From the NCBI RefSeq assembly GCF_001429045.1, contig NZ_LMHY01000012.1, forward strand, positions 155,187 to 219,186: a stretch of 64,000 nt of DNA. Direction: 5' to 3'. Numbering within the stretch: the first letter of the stretch is position 1; every line of letters starts with the position of its first letter. Below the pieces are notes generated by a model. The model was given only the letters and a program-made list of their open reading frames with translations. It was not told where the DNA came from and ran no database searches. The translations under genes and the position numbers were made by a program. Positions 8,491 through 17,741 of this stretch are shown here, piece after piece. This stretch comes from Pseudomonas sp. Root71 (GTDB lineage Bacteria; Pseudomonadota; Gammaproteobacteria; Pseudomonadales; Pseudomonadaceae).

Positions 8491-8535
8491 GACAAAAACC
8501 CGGCTCCGCATTTTCGCGTGTGCCGGGTTTTTGTC
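8491..8535 (+). terminator. Strong hairpin terminator after fliD
   Basis: GACAAAAACCCGGC (8491-8504) pairs perfectly with GCCGGGTTTTTGTC (8522-8535): a 14-bp stem with a T-run in the 3' arm. The downstream fliS has its own sigma28-like promoter right after it. Confidence 0.88.
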
Positions 8536-8543
8536 TTTTGATC

Positions 8544-8570
8544 TAAAGTTTTTTGATGCGCAGACGATAC
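8544..8570 (+). promoter_or_regulatory. Sigma28 (FliA) promoter of fliST
   Basis: TAAAGTTT, exactly 11 bases, GACGATAC. The -35 is a perfect sigma28 match; the -10 has 6 of 8 consensus bases and shares GACGATA with the fliC promoter. It lies 38 bp before the fliS ATG and just downstream of the fliD terminator. Confidence 0.78.
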
Positions 8571-8607
8571 ACTGGTCATACGAGTCATTGTGGTAATGAG
8601 GTAGAAC

Positions 8608-9003
8608 ATGAATCCAATGTTAGCCCTTCGGCAGTATCAGAAAGTGGGTGCGCACGCCCAGGCGTCCGAAGCCAGTCCGCATCGATTGGTGCAAATGCTC
8701 ATGGAAGGTGGCCTGGATCGCATCGCGCAGGCCAAAGGTGCCCTGGAGCGCAAGGATGTTCCCGGCAAGTGTGTATCGATCGGCAAGGCGATTGGCATCA
8801 TCGGTGGCTTGCGTGAAGGCCTGGATCTTGAAAATTGCGCTGATACCGTGGGCGAACTCAACAGTCTCTACATCTACATGATGAAGCGCCTGGCCGAGGC
8901 CAACATCAGCAGTGATCCGAAGATTCTCGATGAGGTCGCGGGCTTGCTGCGCACGGTCAAAGAAGGCTGGGACGGTATTGCTGAGCCAGGTCCGCAGTTC
9001 TAA
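8608..9003 (+). CDS. fliS: Flagellin export chaperone FliS
   Basis: 131 aa, helical. The N-terminus MNPMLALRQYQKVGAHAQA and the block ASPHRLVQMLMEGGLDRI are typical of FliS, which binds the C-terminal helices of newly made FliC in the cytoplasm, prevents premature polymerisation and delivers it to the export gate (FlhA). RBS GAGG seven bases before ATG. Eleven bases separate it from the fliT-like gene, forming a two-gene unit. Confidence 0.95.
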   Translation: MNPMLALRQYQKVGAHAQASEASPHRLVQMLMEGGLDRIAQAKGALERKDVPGKCVSIGKAIGIIGGLREGLDLENCADTVGELNSLYIYMMKRLAEANISSDPKILDEVAGLLRTVKEGWDGIAEPGPQF

Positions 9004-9013
9004 GGAGATCGCC

Positions 9014-9310
9014 ATGAGTCTTGTATTGCAGCGAATAGAACAAACTCGTGAAGCGCTGGTCGGTGCCTTGGCCGAGCGCGACTGGGAGGCCATCGGTCAA
9101 TTGGACCTCGATTGCCGTTCCTGCATGGAAGACGTCATGAGCGAAGCTTCGCTGGACGAAGAGGTTCTGCGTAGCAATCTTGAGGAGCTGCTGTATGTCT
9201 ACAAGCAGTTGCTTGAGGTGGCGATGGGTGAGAGACAGGCGATAGTCGATGAAATGTCTCAGATCCAGCAAGCGCGGAACGCAGCAAAGGTTTACCATCT
9301 GTTCGGTTAA
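9014..9310 (+). CDS. FliT-like flagellar chaperone
   Basis: 98 aa, all helical and acidic. It starts at ATG 9014 (MSLVLQRIEQTREAL), 6 bases after AAGGAGA; the open frame extends further upstream but inside fliS. Position and size match the gene that follows fliS in other pseudomonads (PA1096 in P. aeruginosa). FliT proteins chaperone the FliD cap. Sequence conservation of this family is low, so the name rests mainly on position, size and helical composition. Confidence 0.7.
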   Translation: MSLVLQRIEQTREALVGALAERDWEAIGQLDLDCRSCMEDVMSEASLDEEVLRSNLEELLYVYKQLLEVAMGERQAIVDEMSQIQQARNAAKVYHLFG

Positions 9311-9482
9311 TTAACCCCAAGTTAATCCAGACATGTGCGCCATAAATTTGACTGTGCACGGTTTTTTGACTTAACTAGTGGCTGTTCCAGATTTCAGTCG
9401 TCTTCAGGCATATTTGTGCCTGCAAGCGTTTAGCTTGCCCCAGCATTTTGGGCATCGAGTTGACTAGGGAAGTTGCTATTGC

Positions 9483-10958
9483 ATGTGGCGTGAAACCAAA
9501 ATTCTGCTGATTGATGACGATAGCGTCCGCCGCCGCGACCTGGCGGTGATTTTAAATTTTCTTGGCGAAGAAAATTTACCCTGCGGTAGCCATGACTGGC
9601 AGCAGGCTGTCGGCTCTTTGTCGTCAAGTCGTGAAGTGATCTGTGTCCTCATCGGGACGGTCAATGCTCCTGGTGCACTTCTGGGCTTGCTTAAGACACT
9701 GTCGACATGGGATGAGTTCCTTCCGGTTTTGTTAATGGGCGATAATTCTTCCATTGACCTGCCGGAAGACCAGCGTCGGCGGGTGCTTTCGACCCTTGAA
9801 ATGCCGCCCAGCTACAGCAAGTTGCTCGATTCGCTGCACCGTGCCCAGGTCTATCGCGAGATGTACGACCAGGCCCGCGAGCGCGGTCGTCATCGCGAAC
9901 CCAATCTTTTCCGCAGTCTTGTCGGCACCAGCCGGGCGATTCAACACGTGCGCCAGATGATGCAGCAAGTCGCCGACACCGATGCCAGCGTGCTGATCCT
10001 CGGTGAGTCCGGCACCGGCAAGGAAGTGGTTGCGCGCAACCTGCATTACCATTCCAAGCGCCGCGAAGCGCCGTTCGTACCGGTCAACTGCGGGGCGATC
10101 CCTGCCGAGTTGCTGGAAAGCGAATTGTTCGGCCACGAGAAGGGCGCCTTCACCGGGGCGATCACCAGCCGCGCCGGTCGATTCGAACTGGCCAACGGCG
10201 GCACCCTGTTCCTCGATGAAATCGGCGACATGCCGCTCCCGATGCAGGTCAAGTTGCTGCGCGTGTTGCAGGAGCGCACCTTCGAGCGCGTGGGCAGCAA
10301 CAAGACCCAGAGCGTCGACGTGCGCATCATTGCCGCGACCCACAAGAATCTCGAAAGCATGATCGAGATCGGTACCTTCCGCGAAGACCTGTACTACCGC
10401 CTGAACGTGTTCCCGATCGAAATGGCGCCGCTGCGTGAGCGCGTCGAAGACATTCCGCTGCTGATGAATGAGCTGATTTCGCGCATGGAGCACGAGAAGC
10501 GCGGTTCGATCCGTTTCAACTCGGCGGCGATCATGTCGCTGTGCCGCCATGGCTGGCCGGGCAACGTCCGCGAACTGGCCAACCTGGTGGAGCGCATGGC
10601 GATCATGCATCCATACGGCGTGATCGGCGTAGTCGAGTTGCCGAAGAAATTCCGCTACGTCGACGATGAAGATGAGCAAATGGTCGACAGCCTGCGCAGC
10701 GATCTGGAGGAGCGCGTGGCCATCAACGGCCATACCCAGGACTTCACCGCCAATGCCATGCTGCCGCCGGAAGGCCTGGACCTGAAGGACTACCTCGGTG
10801 GCCTGGAGCAGGGGCTGATCCAGCAAGCGCTGGATGATGCCAACGGTATTGTGGCTCGCGCAGCCGAGCGCCTGCGCATTCGTCGTACCACGCTGGTGGA
10901 AAAGATGCGCAAGTACGGCATGAGCCGTCGTGATGGAGACGAGCAGGCGGATGATTGA
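9483..10958 (+). CDS. fleQ: Flagellar master regulator and c-di-GMP receptor FleQ
   Basis: 491 aa. The divergent receiver-like FleQ domain (1-120) is followed by LFRS at 142-145, whose Arg144 equals the c-di-GMP binding Arg of P. aeruginosa FleQ. The AAA+ domain has Walker A GESGTGKE from 174 and the sigma54-contact loop GAFTGA from 221. The C-terminal Fis-type HTH reads [20 protein letters not shown]. FleQ activates sigma54-dependent flagellar genes and represses or activates exopolysaccharide genes depending on c-di-GMP; FleN (32916-33746) antagonises it. The start MWRETK is the conserved one. The 172-bp upstream gap shows no convincing promoter to me. Confidence 0.97.
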   Translation: MWRETKILLIDDDSVRRRDLAVILNFLGEENLPCGSHDWQQAVGSLSSSREVICVLIGTVNAPGALLGLLKTLSTWDEFLPVLLMGDNSSIDLPEDQRRRVLSTLEMPPSYSKLLDSLHRAQVYREMYDQARERGRHREPNLFRSLVGTSRAIQHVRQMMQQVADTDASVLILGESGTGKEVVARNLHYHSKRREAPFVPVNCGAIPAELLESELFGHEKGAFTGAITSRAGRFELANGGTLFLDEIGDMPLPMQVKLLRVLQERTFERVGSNKTQSVDVRIIAATHKNLESMIEIGTFREDLYYRLNVFPIEMAPLRERVEDIPLLMNELISRMEHEKRGSIRFNSAAIMSLCRHGWPGNVRELANLVERMAIMHPYGVIGVVELPKKFRYVDDEDEQMVDSLRSDLEERVAINGHTQDFTANAMLPPEGLDLKDYLGGLEQGLIQQALDDANGIVARAAERLRIRRTTLVEKMRKYGMSRRDGDEQADD

Positions 10959-10998
10959 CGCCTGTTTTTCAACTCATTCATTTATAAGCAGTTTTTTT

Positions 10999-11015
10999 TA
11001 GGCACGGGTATTGCT
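10999..11015 (+). promoter_or_regulatory. Sigma54 promoter of fleSR
   Basis: TAGGCACGGGTATTGCT: GG-N10-GC spacing with GGCAC and TTGCT, close to the TGGCAC-N5-TTGC consensus. It lies 54 bp before fleS, as expected for FleQ/RpoN-dependent fleSR. Confidence 0.9.
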
Positions 11016-11068
11016 ACGTCCCTCGCAACGTTCCGTTTCACTGACGGTCAGCCAAGCGAGAGAGCACG

Positions 11069-12280
11069 ATGCCCCAAGCCGCCCAGATGTCTCCTGTCCC
11101 TGATGCTTCGCGGCAACCGTCCTCCGCGGAGCAGGCGAGCCGGCTTGGCCTTGAGCAGGCATTCGCGCTGTTCAATCAGATGTCCAGTCAGTTGACCGAT
11201 TCCTACAGCATGCTTGAAGCCCGGGTCACCGAGCTCAAGGGTGAATTGGCGGTGGTCAGCGCCCAGCGCATGCAGGAGCTCGCAGAAAAAGAACGCCTGG
11301 CCAACCGCCTGCAAAACCTCCTCGATCTGTTACCCGGCGGTGTCATCGTCATTGACGCCCAGGGCATCGTGCGCGAAGCCAATCCGGCGGCGTGCGAGTT
11401 GCTGGGGCTGCCGCTGGAGGGTGAATTGTGGCGCCACGTCATTGCCCGCTGTTTTGCGCCGCGCGAAGACGATGGTCATGAAGTCTCCCTCAAGGATGGT
11501 CGGCGCCTGTCGATCGCCACGCGCTCGCTGGACGCCGAGCCTGGCCAGTTGGTGTTGCTCAACGACCTGACCGAAACCCGCCATCTGCAGGATCAACTGG
11601 CCCGTCATGAGCGGCTGTCGTCGCTGGGGCGCATGGTCGCTTCGTTGGCTCATCAGATACGCACGCCGTTGTCCGCCGCGTTGCTGTATGCCAGTCACTT
11701 GACCGAGCAGGAGCTACCGGTCGCTACCCAGCAACGCTTTGCCGGGCGTCTCAAGGAGCGCCTGCACGAACTGGAGCACCAGGTGCGCGACATGCTGGTC
11801 TTCGCCCGGGGCGAGTTGCCGCTGACCGACCGGGTGACGCCGGGCCAATTGATGCAATCGTTGCAAGCGGCGGCGTTGACCCACGTACAGGATCTGCCGA
11901 TCCGCTGGCAGTGCGACAGTCATTCGGGGGAGTTGCTGTGCAATCGCGATACCCTGGTCGGCGCGATCCTCAATCTGATCGAGAACGCCATTCAGGCCAG
12001 TGCCGGTCAATTGCGCCTCAAGATTCACCTCTACACCCGCGGCAACAACCTGCGTCTGTGCGTCAGTGACAGTGGCTCCGGTATCGATGCCGCGGTTCTG
12101 GCGCGATTGGGCGAGCCCTTTTTTACCACCAAGGCCACCGGCACGGGTCTTGGCCTGACCGTGGTCAAGGCAGTGGCGCGTGCTCATCAGGGACAATTGC
12201 AGTTGCGCTCGCGGCTCGGTCGCGGCACCTGCGCGCAGGTGATCCTGCCGTTGTTCAGCAGCGCTCAAGGAGCGGAGTGA
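11069..12280 (+). CDS. fleS: Flagellar two-component sensor kinase FleS
   Basis: 403 aa, no transmembrane segments, so cytosolic. A coiled N-terminal portion is followed by a PAS domain (about 80-175). The HisKA box SLAHQIRTP has His195 as the phosphorylation site, and the C-terminal HATPase has N, G1 and G2 boxes (LNLIENAIQAS, DSGSGI, GTGLGL). It phosphorylates FleR, which turns on mid-class sigma54 flagellar operons such as fliE and hook/basal body genes. The stop lies 5 bp before the fleR ATG. Confidence 0.95.
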   Translation: MPQAAQMSPVPDASRQPSSAEQASRLGLEQAFALFNQMSSQLTDSYSMLEARVTELKGELAVVSAQRMQELAEKERLANRLQNLLDLLPGGVIVIDAQGIVREANPAACELLGLPLEGELWRHVIARCFAPREDDGHEVSLKDGRRLSIATRSLDAEPGQLVLLNDLTETRHLQDQLARHERLSSLGRMVASLAHQIRTPLSAALLYASHLTEQELPVATQQRFAGRLKERLHELEHQVRDMLVFARGELPLTDRVTPGQLMQSLQAAALTHVQDLPIRWQCDSHSGELLCNRDTLVGAILNLIENAIQASAGQLRLKIHLYTRGNNLRLCVSDSGSGIDAAVLARLGEPFFTTKATGTGLGLTVVKAVARAHQGQLQLRSRLGRGTCAQVILPLFSSAQGAE

Positions 12281-12285
12281 CACAG

Positions 12286-13671
12286 ATGGGTATCAAGGTT
12301 CTGTTGGTCGAAGATGATCGCGCATTGCGCGAGGCGCTGGCCGATACGCTGTTGCTCGCGGGCCACGATTACAAGGCGGTGGGCTCGGCAGAGGAGGCGT
12401 TGCTTGCCGTCGGTGGCGAAGCCTTCAGCCTGGTGATCAGCGACGTCAACATGCCGGGCATGGACGGCCACCAGTTGCTGGGCCTGCTGCGAGCGCGGCA
12501 GCCGCAGTTGCCGGTGTTGCTGATGACGGCTCACGGTGCGGTCGAGCGTGCGGTCGACGCGATGCGCCAAGGGGCGGCGGACTATCTGGTCAAGCCATTC
12601 GAGCCCAAGGCGTTGCTCGATCTGGTGGGGCGTCATGCCCTGGGCAGTCTCGGCCTGGTCGAGGGTGAAGGGCCGATAGCATTCGAGCCGGCGAGCGCTC
12701 AGTTGCTCGAATTGGCAGCGCGGGTCGCACGCAGCGATTCCACGGTGTTGATCTCGGGTGAGTCGGGCACGGGCAAGGAAGTGCTGGCGCGCTACATCCA
12801 TCAGCATTCTCATCGCGCCCGTCAGCCGTTCATTGCGATCAACTGCGCAGCGATCCCGGACAGCATGCTCGAAGCGACCTTGTTCGGGCACGAGAAGGGT
12901 TCCTTCACCGGCGCCATTACCGCGCAAGCCGGCAAGTTCGAGCAGGCCGACGGCGGCACCATTCTGCTCGACGAAATTTCCGAAATGCCCCTGGGGCTCC
13001 AGGCCAAGCTGCTGCGCGTGCTGCAAGAGCGCGAGGTCGAAAGGGTGGGGGCGCGCAAGCCGATCACCCTGGACATTCGTGTGGTCGCCACCACCAATCG
13101 CGACCTGGCGGGTGAAGTGGCAGCAGGGCGTTTTCGCGAAGATCTTTACTATCGCCTGTCGGTGTTTCCCCTGGCCTGGCGCCCATTGCGCGAGCGCACC
13201 GCCGACATCCTGCCGCTGGCCGAGCGTCTGCTGGCCCGGCACATCAATAAAATGAAGCATTCGGCTGCCAGGTTGTCCCCCGAAGCCCAGGCGTGCCTGA
13301 TCGGTTATCCGTGGCCGGGTAACGTGCGTGAGCTGGACAACGCGATTCAGCGTGCGCTGATCTTGCAGCAGGGCGGCTTGATCCAGCCGCTGGATTTCTG
13401 CCTGGCCGGGCCGGTGGCTTGTGCGCCACTGCCTGCGTTGGCGCAGGCGCCGGTGTGTTCTGTGGAAGTCGGATCAGAGTCGGCCGGTGCGCTGGGCGAT
13501 GACCTGCGTCGCCGTGAATTCCAGATGATCATCGATACCCTGCGCGCCGAGCGCGGTCGTCGCAAAGAGGCGGCCGAGCGCCTGGGTATCAGCCCGCGAA
13601 CCCTGCGCTACAAGCTGGCGCAGATGCGCGATGCCGGCATGGATGTGGAAGCCTTTTTGTACGCGACCTGA
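12286..13671 (+). CDS. fleR: Flagellar sigma54-dependent response regulator FleR
   Basis: 461 aa. Receiver domain 1-120 with Asp53 in ISDVNMPGMD; AAA+ domain with Walker A GESGTGKE from 158 and a GSFTGA sigma54-contact loop (Ser for the usual Ala); C-terminal Fis-type HTH AAERLGISPRTLRYKL. ATG 12286 is chosen because it sits 8 bases after GGAG and matches the family N-terminus; a GTG at 12277 is an alternative. Activated by FleS. Confidence 0.95.
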   Translation: MGIKVLLVEDDRALREALADTLLLAGHDYKAVGSAEEALLAVGGEAFSLVISDVNMPGMDGHQLLGLLRARQPQLPVLLMTAHGAVERAVDAMRQGAADYLVKPFEPKALLDLVGRHALGSLGLVEGEGPIAFEPASAQLLELAARVARSDSTVLISGESGTGKEVLARYIHQHSHRARQPFIAINCAAIPDSMLEATLFGHEKGSFTGAITAQAGKFEQADGGTILLDEISEMPLGLQAKLLRVLQEREVERVGARKPITLDIRVVATTNRDLAGEVAAGRFREDLYYRLSVFPLAWRPLRERTADILPLAERLLARHINKMKHSAARLSPEAQACLIGYPWPGNVRELDNAIQRALILQQGGLIQPLDFCLAGPVACAPLPALAQAPVCSVEVGSESAGALGDDLRRREFQMIIDTLRAERGRRKEAAERLGISPRTLRYKLAQMRDAGMDVEAFLYAT

Positions 13672-13720
13672 ATGTGGGTTTGGTAGTCAGGAGGGCTTTT
13701 GTTCAGAGTGGCCATGGAGC

Positions 13721-13736
13721 TGGCACCCTTGTTGCT
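13721..13736 (+). promoter_or_regulatory. Sigma54 promoter of the fliE operon
   Basis: TGGCACCCTTGTTGCT, an almost perfect TGGCAC-N5-TTGC element 60 bp before fliE. Expected to depend on RpoN with FleR. Confidence 0.92.
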
Positions 13737-13796
13737 AACACCTCACTACCCGCCGAGTGAGTGTCAAAAAATTGCGGGTCGTCAAAGAGAGAAACC

Positions 13797-14123
13797 ATGA
13801 GCCAAGGTATTGAATTCAATCGGTTGATGCTGGATATGCGCGCCATGCAAATGGATGCCATGTCTGCGCCGAAATCGACTGCCGTCCCTGAAATGACGGG
13901 CAGCAGCTTTTCCGACATGTTCGGTCAGGCTATCAATAAAGTGAACGACACCCAGCAGGCTTCCACGCAGTTGGCCAGTGCGTTCGAAATCGGCAAAAGC
14001 GGCGTCGATCTCACGGACGTAATGATTTCCTCGCAGAAGGCCAGTGTGTCGTTCCAGGCGTTGACCCAGGTGCGCAACAAAGTGGTCCAGGCCTACCAAG
14101 ACATCATGCAGATGCCGGTTTAA
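13797..14123 (+). CDS. fliE: Flagellar hook-basal body protein FliE
   Basis: 108 aa, normal for FliE, the adaptor joining the MS ring to the proximal rod. Start ATG 13797 follows AGAGAGAAACC and gives [12 protein letters not shown], the family N-terminus; an in-frame ATG at 13761 lacks support. The C-terminal helical domain [20 protein letters not shown] is conserved. First gene of fliEFGHIJ, sixteen bases before fliF. Confidence 0.95.
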   Translation: MSQGIEFNRLMLDMRAMQMDAMSAPKSTAVPEMTGSSFSDMFGQAINKVNDTQQASTQLASAFEIGKSGVDLTDVMISSQKASVSFQALTQVRNKVVQAYQDIMQMPV

Positions 14124-14139
14124 AGGACGAGATTGAGTC

Positions 14140-15927
14140 ATGGCAGAAGCAGTCGCCGATAACGTTCCGGCCAAGGCCGCTCCAATAGACGGCAAACCGC
14201 CGCTGTTCGGGTTGTCCTTCCTGGAAAACCTCTCCGAGATGACCATGTTGCGTCAGGTGGGCCTGTTGGTCGGCCTGGCGGCAAGCGTGGCGATTGGTTT
14301 TGCCGTGGTGTTGTGGTCCCAGCAACCGGACTATCGGCCTCTGTACGGCAGCCTTGCCGGCATGGATGCCAAGCAGGTCATGGATACCCTGGCCTCCGCC
14401 GATATCCCGTACACCGTCGAACCCAATTCCGGAGCCTTGCTGGTCAAGGCCGATGACCTGTCCCGTGCGCGGCTCAAGCTCGCGGCCGCTGGTGTCACTC
14501 CCAGCGATGGCAACATCGGTTTTGAAATCCTCGACAAGGAACAGGGACTGGGCACCAGCCAGTTCATGGAAGCGACCCGCTACCGTCGCGGCCTCGAAGG
14601 CGAACTGGCCCGCACCATCTCCAGCCTGAACAACGTCAAGGGTGCCCGCGTGCACCTGGCGATCCCGAAAAGTTCGGTGTTCGTGCGCGACGAGCGCAAG
14701 CCGAGCGCATCGGTTCTGGTTGAACTCTATTCCGGTCGCTCCCTGGAACCCGGCCAGGTCGTAGCCATCATCAACCTGGTGGCAACCAGTGTTCCCGAAC
14801 TCGGCAAGTCGCAGATCACCGTGGTCGACCAGAAGGGCAACCTGCTTTCCGATCAGGCGGAAAACTCCGAGCTGACCATGGCCGGCAAGCAGTTCGACTA
14901 CAGCCGTCGCATGGAAAGCATGCTCACCCAGCGCGTGCACAACATCCTGCAGCCGGTGCTGGGCAACGACCGTTACAAGGCCGAAGTCTCGGCTGACGTG
15001 GATTTCAGTGCGGTCGAATCGACTTCCGAGCAATTCAACCCGGATCAACCGGCATTGCGCAGCGAACAGTCGGTCAACGAACAGCGTACCGCCAGCAATG
15101 GCCCGCAAGGCGTGCCGGGTGCCCTGAGTAACCAGCCGCCAGCGCCGGCCTCCGCGCCGCAGACCACCGGCGGCACTCCGGGGGCAGCAGGCATGGTGCA
15201 ACCGGGCCAGCCACTGGTTGATGCCAACGGCCAGCAAATCATGGACCCGGCCACCGGTCAGCCGATGCTCGCGCCGTACCCGGCGGACAAGCGTCAACAA
15301 TCGACCAGGAACTTCGAACTCGATCGCTCCATCAGCCACACCAAGCAGCAGCAGGGCCGGTTGAATCGCCTGTCGGTGTCGGTAGTCGTTGATGATCAGG
15401 TCAAGATCAACCCGGCCAACGGCGAAACCACCCGTGCGCCGTGGACCGCCGATGAATTGGCGCGCTTCACTCGCCTGGTGCAGGACGCGGTCGGCTTCGA
15501 TGCCAGCCGTGGCGACAGTGTCAGCGTGATCAACATGCCGTTCTCCGCCGAGCGCGGTGAGGTGATTGCCGAAATTCCGTTCTACTCCCAGCCGTGGTTC
15601 TGGGACATCGTCAAGCAAGTGCTGGGCGTGCTGTTCATTCTGGTGCTGGTGTTCGGTGTGCTGCGTCCGGTGCTCAACAACATCACCGGTGGCGGCAAGG
15701 GCAAGCAGCTTGTTGGTTTGGGTAGCGACGTCGAGTTGGGCGGCATGGGCGGCCTGGACGGCGAACTGGCCAACGACCGTGTCAGCCTCGGTGGCCCGAC
15801 CAGCATCCTGCTGCCGAGTCCGAGCGAAGGCTATGACGCTCAGTTGAACGCAATCAAGAGTCTGGTGGCAGAAGATCCGGGTCGTGTGGCCCAGGTCGTG
15901 AAAGAGTGGATTAACGCAGATGAGTGA
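14140..15927 (+). CDS. fliF: Flagellar MS-ring protein FliF
   Basis: 595 aa. One transmembrane helix near residues 45-66, a large periplasmic region with ring-building motifs (YscJ/FliF family), a Pro/Gln/Gly-rich linker at about 310-385, a second transmembrane helix near 490-512 (VLGVLFILVLVFGVL), and a cytoplasmic tail that binds FliG. FliF rings house the export gate in the inner membrane. It overlaps fliG by 8 bases. Confidence 0.97.
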   Translation: MAEAVADNVPAKAAPIDGKPPLFGLSFLENLSEMTMLRQVGLLVGLAASVAIGFAVVLWSQQPDYRPLYGSLAGMDAKQVMDTLASADIPYTVEPNSGALLVKADDLSRARLKLAAAGVTPSDGNIGFEILDKEQGLGTSQFMEATRYRRGLEGELARTISSLNNVKGARVHLAIPKSSVFVRDERKPSASVLVELYSGRSLEPGQVVAIINLVATSVPELGKSQITVVDQKGNLLSDQAENSELTMAGKQFDYSRRMESMLTQRVHNILQPVLGNDRYKAEVSADVDFSAVESTSEQFNPDQPALRSEQSVNEQRTASNGPQGVPGALSNQPPAPASAPQTTGGTPGAAGMVQPGQPLVDANGQQIMDPATGQPMLAPYPADKRQQSTRNFELDRSISHTKQQQGRLNRLSVSVVVDDQVKINPANGETTRAPWTADELARFTRLVQDAVGFDASRGDSVSVINMPFSAERGEVIAEIPFYSQPWFWDIVKQVLGVLFILVLVFGVLRPVLNNITGGGKGKQLVGLGSDVELGGMGGLDGELANDRVSLGGPTSILLPSPSEGYDAQLNAIKSLVAEDPGRVAQVVKEWINADE

Positions 15928-16939
15928 TAACCGAGCCGTTGCCGCCAAACTGTCCAAGGTCGACAAAGCCGCAATCCTGTTGCTGTCCCTGGGCTCCACC
16001 GACGCCGCCCAGGTGCTGCGTCACATGGGCCCCAAAGAAGTCCAGCGCGTGGGCGTGGCGATGGCCCAGATGGGGAATGTGCACCGCGAGCAGGTCGAAC
16101 AGGTGATGAGCGAGTTCGTCGATATCGTCGGCGACCAGACCAGCCTGGGCGTCGGCTCCGACGACTATGTGCGCAAGATGCTCACCCAGGCCCTGGGCGA
16201 AGACAAGGCCAACGGCCTGATCGACCGCATCCTGCTCGGTGGCAACACCAGCGGCCTCGACAGCCTGAAATGGATGGAGCCGCGCGCCGTCGCCGACGTG
16301 ATCCGTTATGAGCACCCGCAGATTCAGGCGATCGTGGTGGCGTATCTCGATCCGGACCAGGCCGGTGAAGTGCTGGGCAACTTCGACCACAAGGTGCGGC
16401 TGGACATCATTTTGCGGGTGTCCTCGCTGAACACCGTACAGCCAGCGGCCCTGAAAGAGCTCAACCAGATTCTCGAGAAGCAGTTCTCCGGCAACTCGAA
16501 TGCCTCGCGCACCACCCTGGGTGGCATCAAGCGCGCGGCGGACATCATGAACTTCCTCGACAGCTCGATCGAAGGCCAGCTCATGGACTCGATCCGCGAA
16601 GTCGACGAAGACCTGTCCGGCCAGATCGAAGACCTCATGTTCGTATTCAACAACCTGGCCGACGTCGACGACCGAGGTATCCAGGCACTGTTGCGCGAAG
16701 TGTCCTCCGACGTGCTGGTACTGGCCCTCAAAGGGTCGGACGAAGGCGTCAAGGAAAAGATCTTCAAGAACATGTCCAAGCGTGCGGCCGAACTGTTGCG
16801 CGACGACCTGGAAGCCAAGGGCCCGGTGCGCGTCAGCGACGTGGAAACCGCGCAGAAGGAAATCCTCACCATTGCCCGCCGTATGGCCGAAGCCGGGGAA
16901 ATCGTTCTCGGCGGCAAAGGCGGCGAGGAAATGATCTAA
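15920..16939 (+). CDS. fliG: Flagellar motor switch protein FliG
   Basis: 339 aa, full length. N-terminal FliF-binding domain, middle domain with an EHPQ motif (YEHPQIQAIVVAYLDP) and C-terminal torque domain with charged helix LLREVSSDVLVLALKG. It transmits stator force (MotAB/MotCD) to the rotor and switches direction with FliM/FliN. It shares 8 bases with the end of fliF. Confidence 0.97.
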   Translation: MSDNRAVAAKLSKVDKAAILLLSLGSTDAAQVLRHMGPKEVQRVGVAMAQMGNVHREQVEQVMSEFVDIVGDQTSLGVGSDDYVRKMLTQALGEDKANGLIDRILLGGNTSGLDSLKWMEPRAVADVIRYEHPQIQAIVVAYLDPDQAGEVLGNFDHKVRLDIILRVSSLNTVQPAALKELNQILEKQFSGNSNASRTTLGGIKRAADIMNFLDSSIEGQLMDSIREVDEDLSGQIEDLMFVFNNLADVDDRGIQALLREVSSDVLVLALKGSDEGVKEKIFKNMSKRAAELLRDDLEAKGPVRVSDVETAQKEILTIARRMAEAGEIVLGGKGGEEMI

Positions 16940-16943
16940 CACC

Positions 16944-17741
16944 ATGGTCAAGAATGATGATGCACCCACTGACCTGATCCGGGCCAGGGATGTCAGTGGC
17001 TTCGAGTCCTGGGCGCTGCCCAGTTTCGACCCGCCGGAACCCGAGCCAGAACCTGCGCCTGAACCCGAACCGCCGGAAATGGAAGAGGTGCCGCTGGAGG
17101 AGGTCCAGCCACTGACCCTGGAAGAACTCGAAAGCATTCGCCAGGAGGCCTACAACGAAGGCTTCGCGGTGGGTGAGAAGGAGGGCTTCCACAGCACCAC
17201 GCTCAAGGTTCGCCAGGAAGCCGAACAGGCGCTGGCACCGAAGCTTGCCGGGCTGGAACAGTTGATGGCGCACTTGTTCGAGCCCATCGCCGGGCAGGAC
17301 ACCCAGATTGAAAAGTCCCTGGTCGAGCTCGTGCAGCACATCACCAGGCAAGTGATCCAGCGCGAACTGGCCATCGACTCGACGCAGATCGAACACGTCA
17401 TGCGCGAAGCACTCAAGCTCTTGCCGTTGGGCGTGGGCAATGTGCGGCTGTACATCAATCCCCAGGACTTCGCACAGGTCAAAGCCCTGCGCGAGCGTCA
17501 TGAGGAAACCTGGCGCATCGTCGAGGACGAATCGCTGTTGCCCGGCGGTTGCCGGGTCGAGACCGAACACAGCCGCATCGACGCCACGGTCGAAACCCGT
17601 GTCGTGCAGGTGATGGACAAACTGTTCGATCAATTGCACGAGCAGGCCTTGCACCCGGCCGCGCCGGACCTGAGCCTGGAACTGCCGATCGACAGCAAGC
17701 CTGCGGCCGCGCCAGAAGCGGATGCACCTGATGCGCCTTGA
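16944..17741 (+). CDS. fliH: Flagellar assembly protein FliH
   Basis: 265 aa. A Pro/Glu-rich N-terminal tail (about 30-50, [15 protein letters not shown]) is followed by a coiled coil and the C-terminal FliH/HrpE domain. FliH dimers bind and restrain the FliI ATPase and tether it to FliN at the C ring. ATG 16944 lies 5 bases after the fliG stop. The 3' end overlaps the start of fliI. The tail is somewhat longer than in enteric FliH, as in other pseudomonads. Confidence 0.92.
   Translation: MVKNDDAPTDLIRARDVSGFESWALPSFDPPEPEPEPAPEPEPPEMEEVPLEEVQPLTLEELESIRQEAYNEGFAVGEKEGFHSTTLKVRQEAEQALAPKLAGLEQLMAHLFEPIAGQDTQIEKSLVELVQHITRQVIQRELAIDSTQIEHVMREALKLLPLGVGNVRLYINPQDFAQVKALRERHEETWRIVEDESLLPGGCRVETEHSRIDATVETRVVQVMDKLFDQLHEQALHPAAPDLSLELPIDSKPAAAPEADAPDAP

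Noticed and set aside
14104..15999. 631-aa open frame on the minus strand over fliF
   Set aside because: Shadow of FliF with low-complexity His/Gln-rich translation and no family features.
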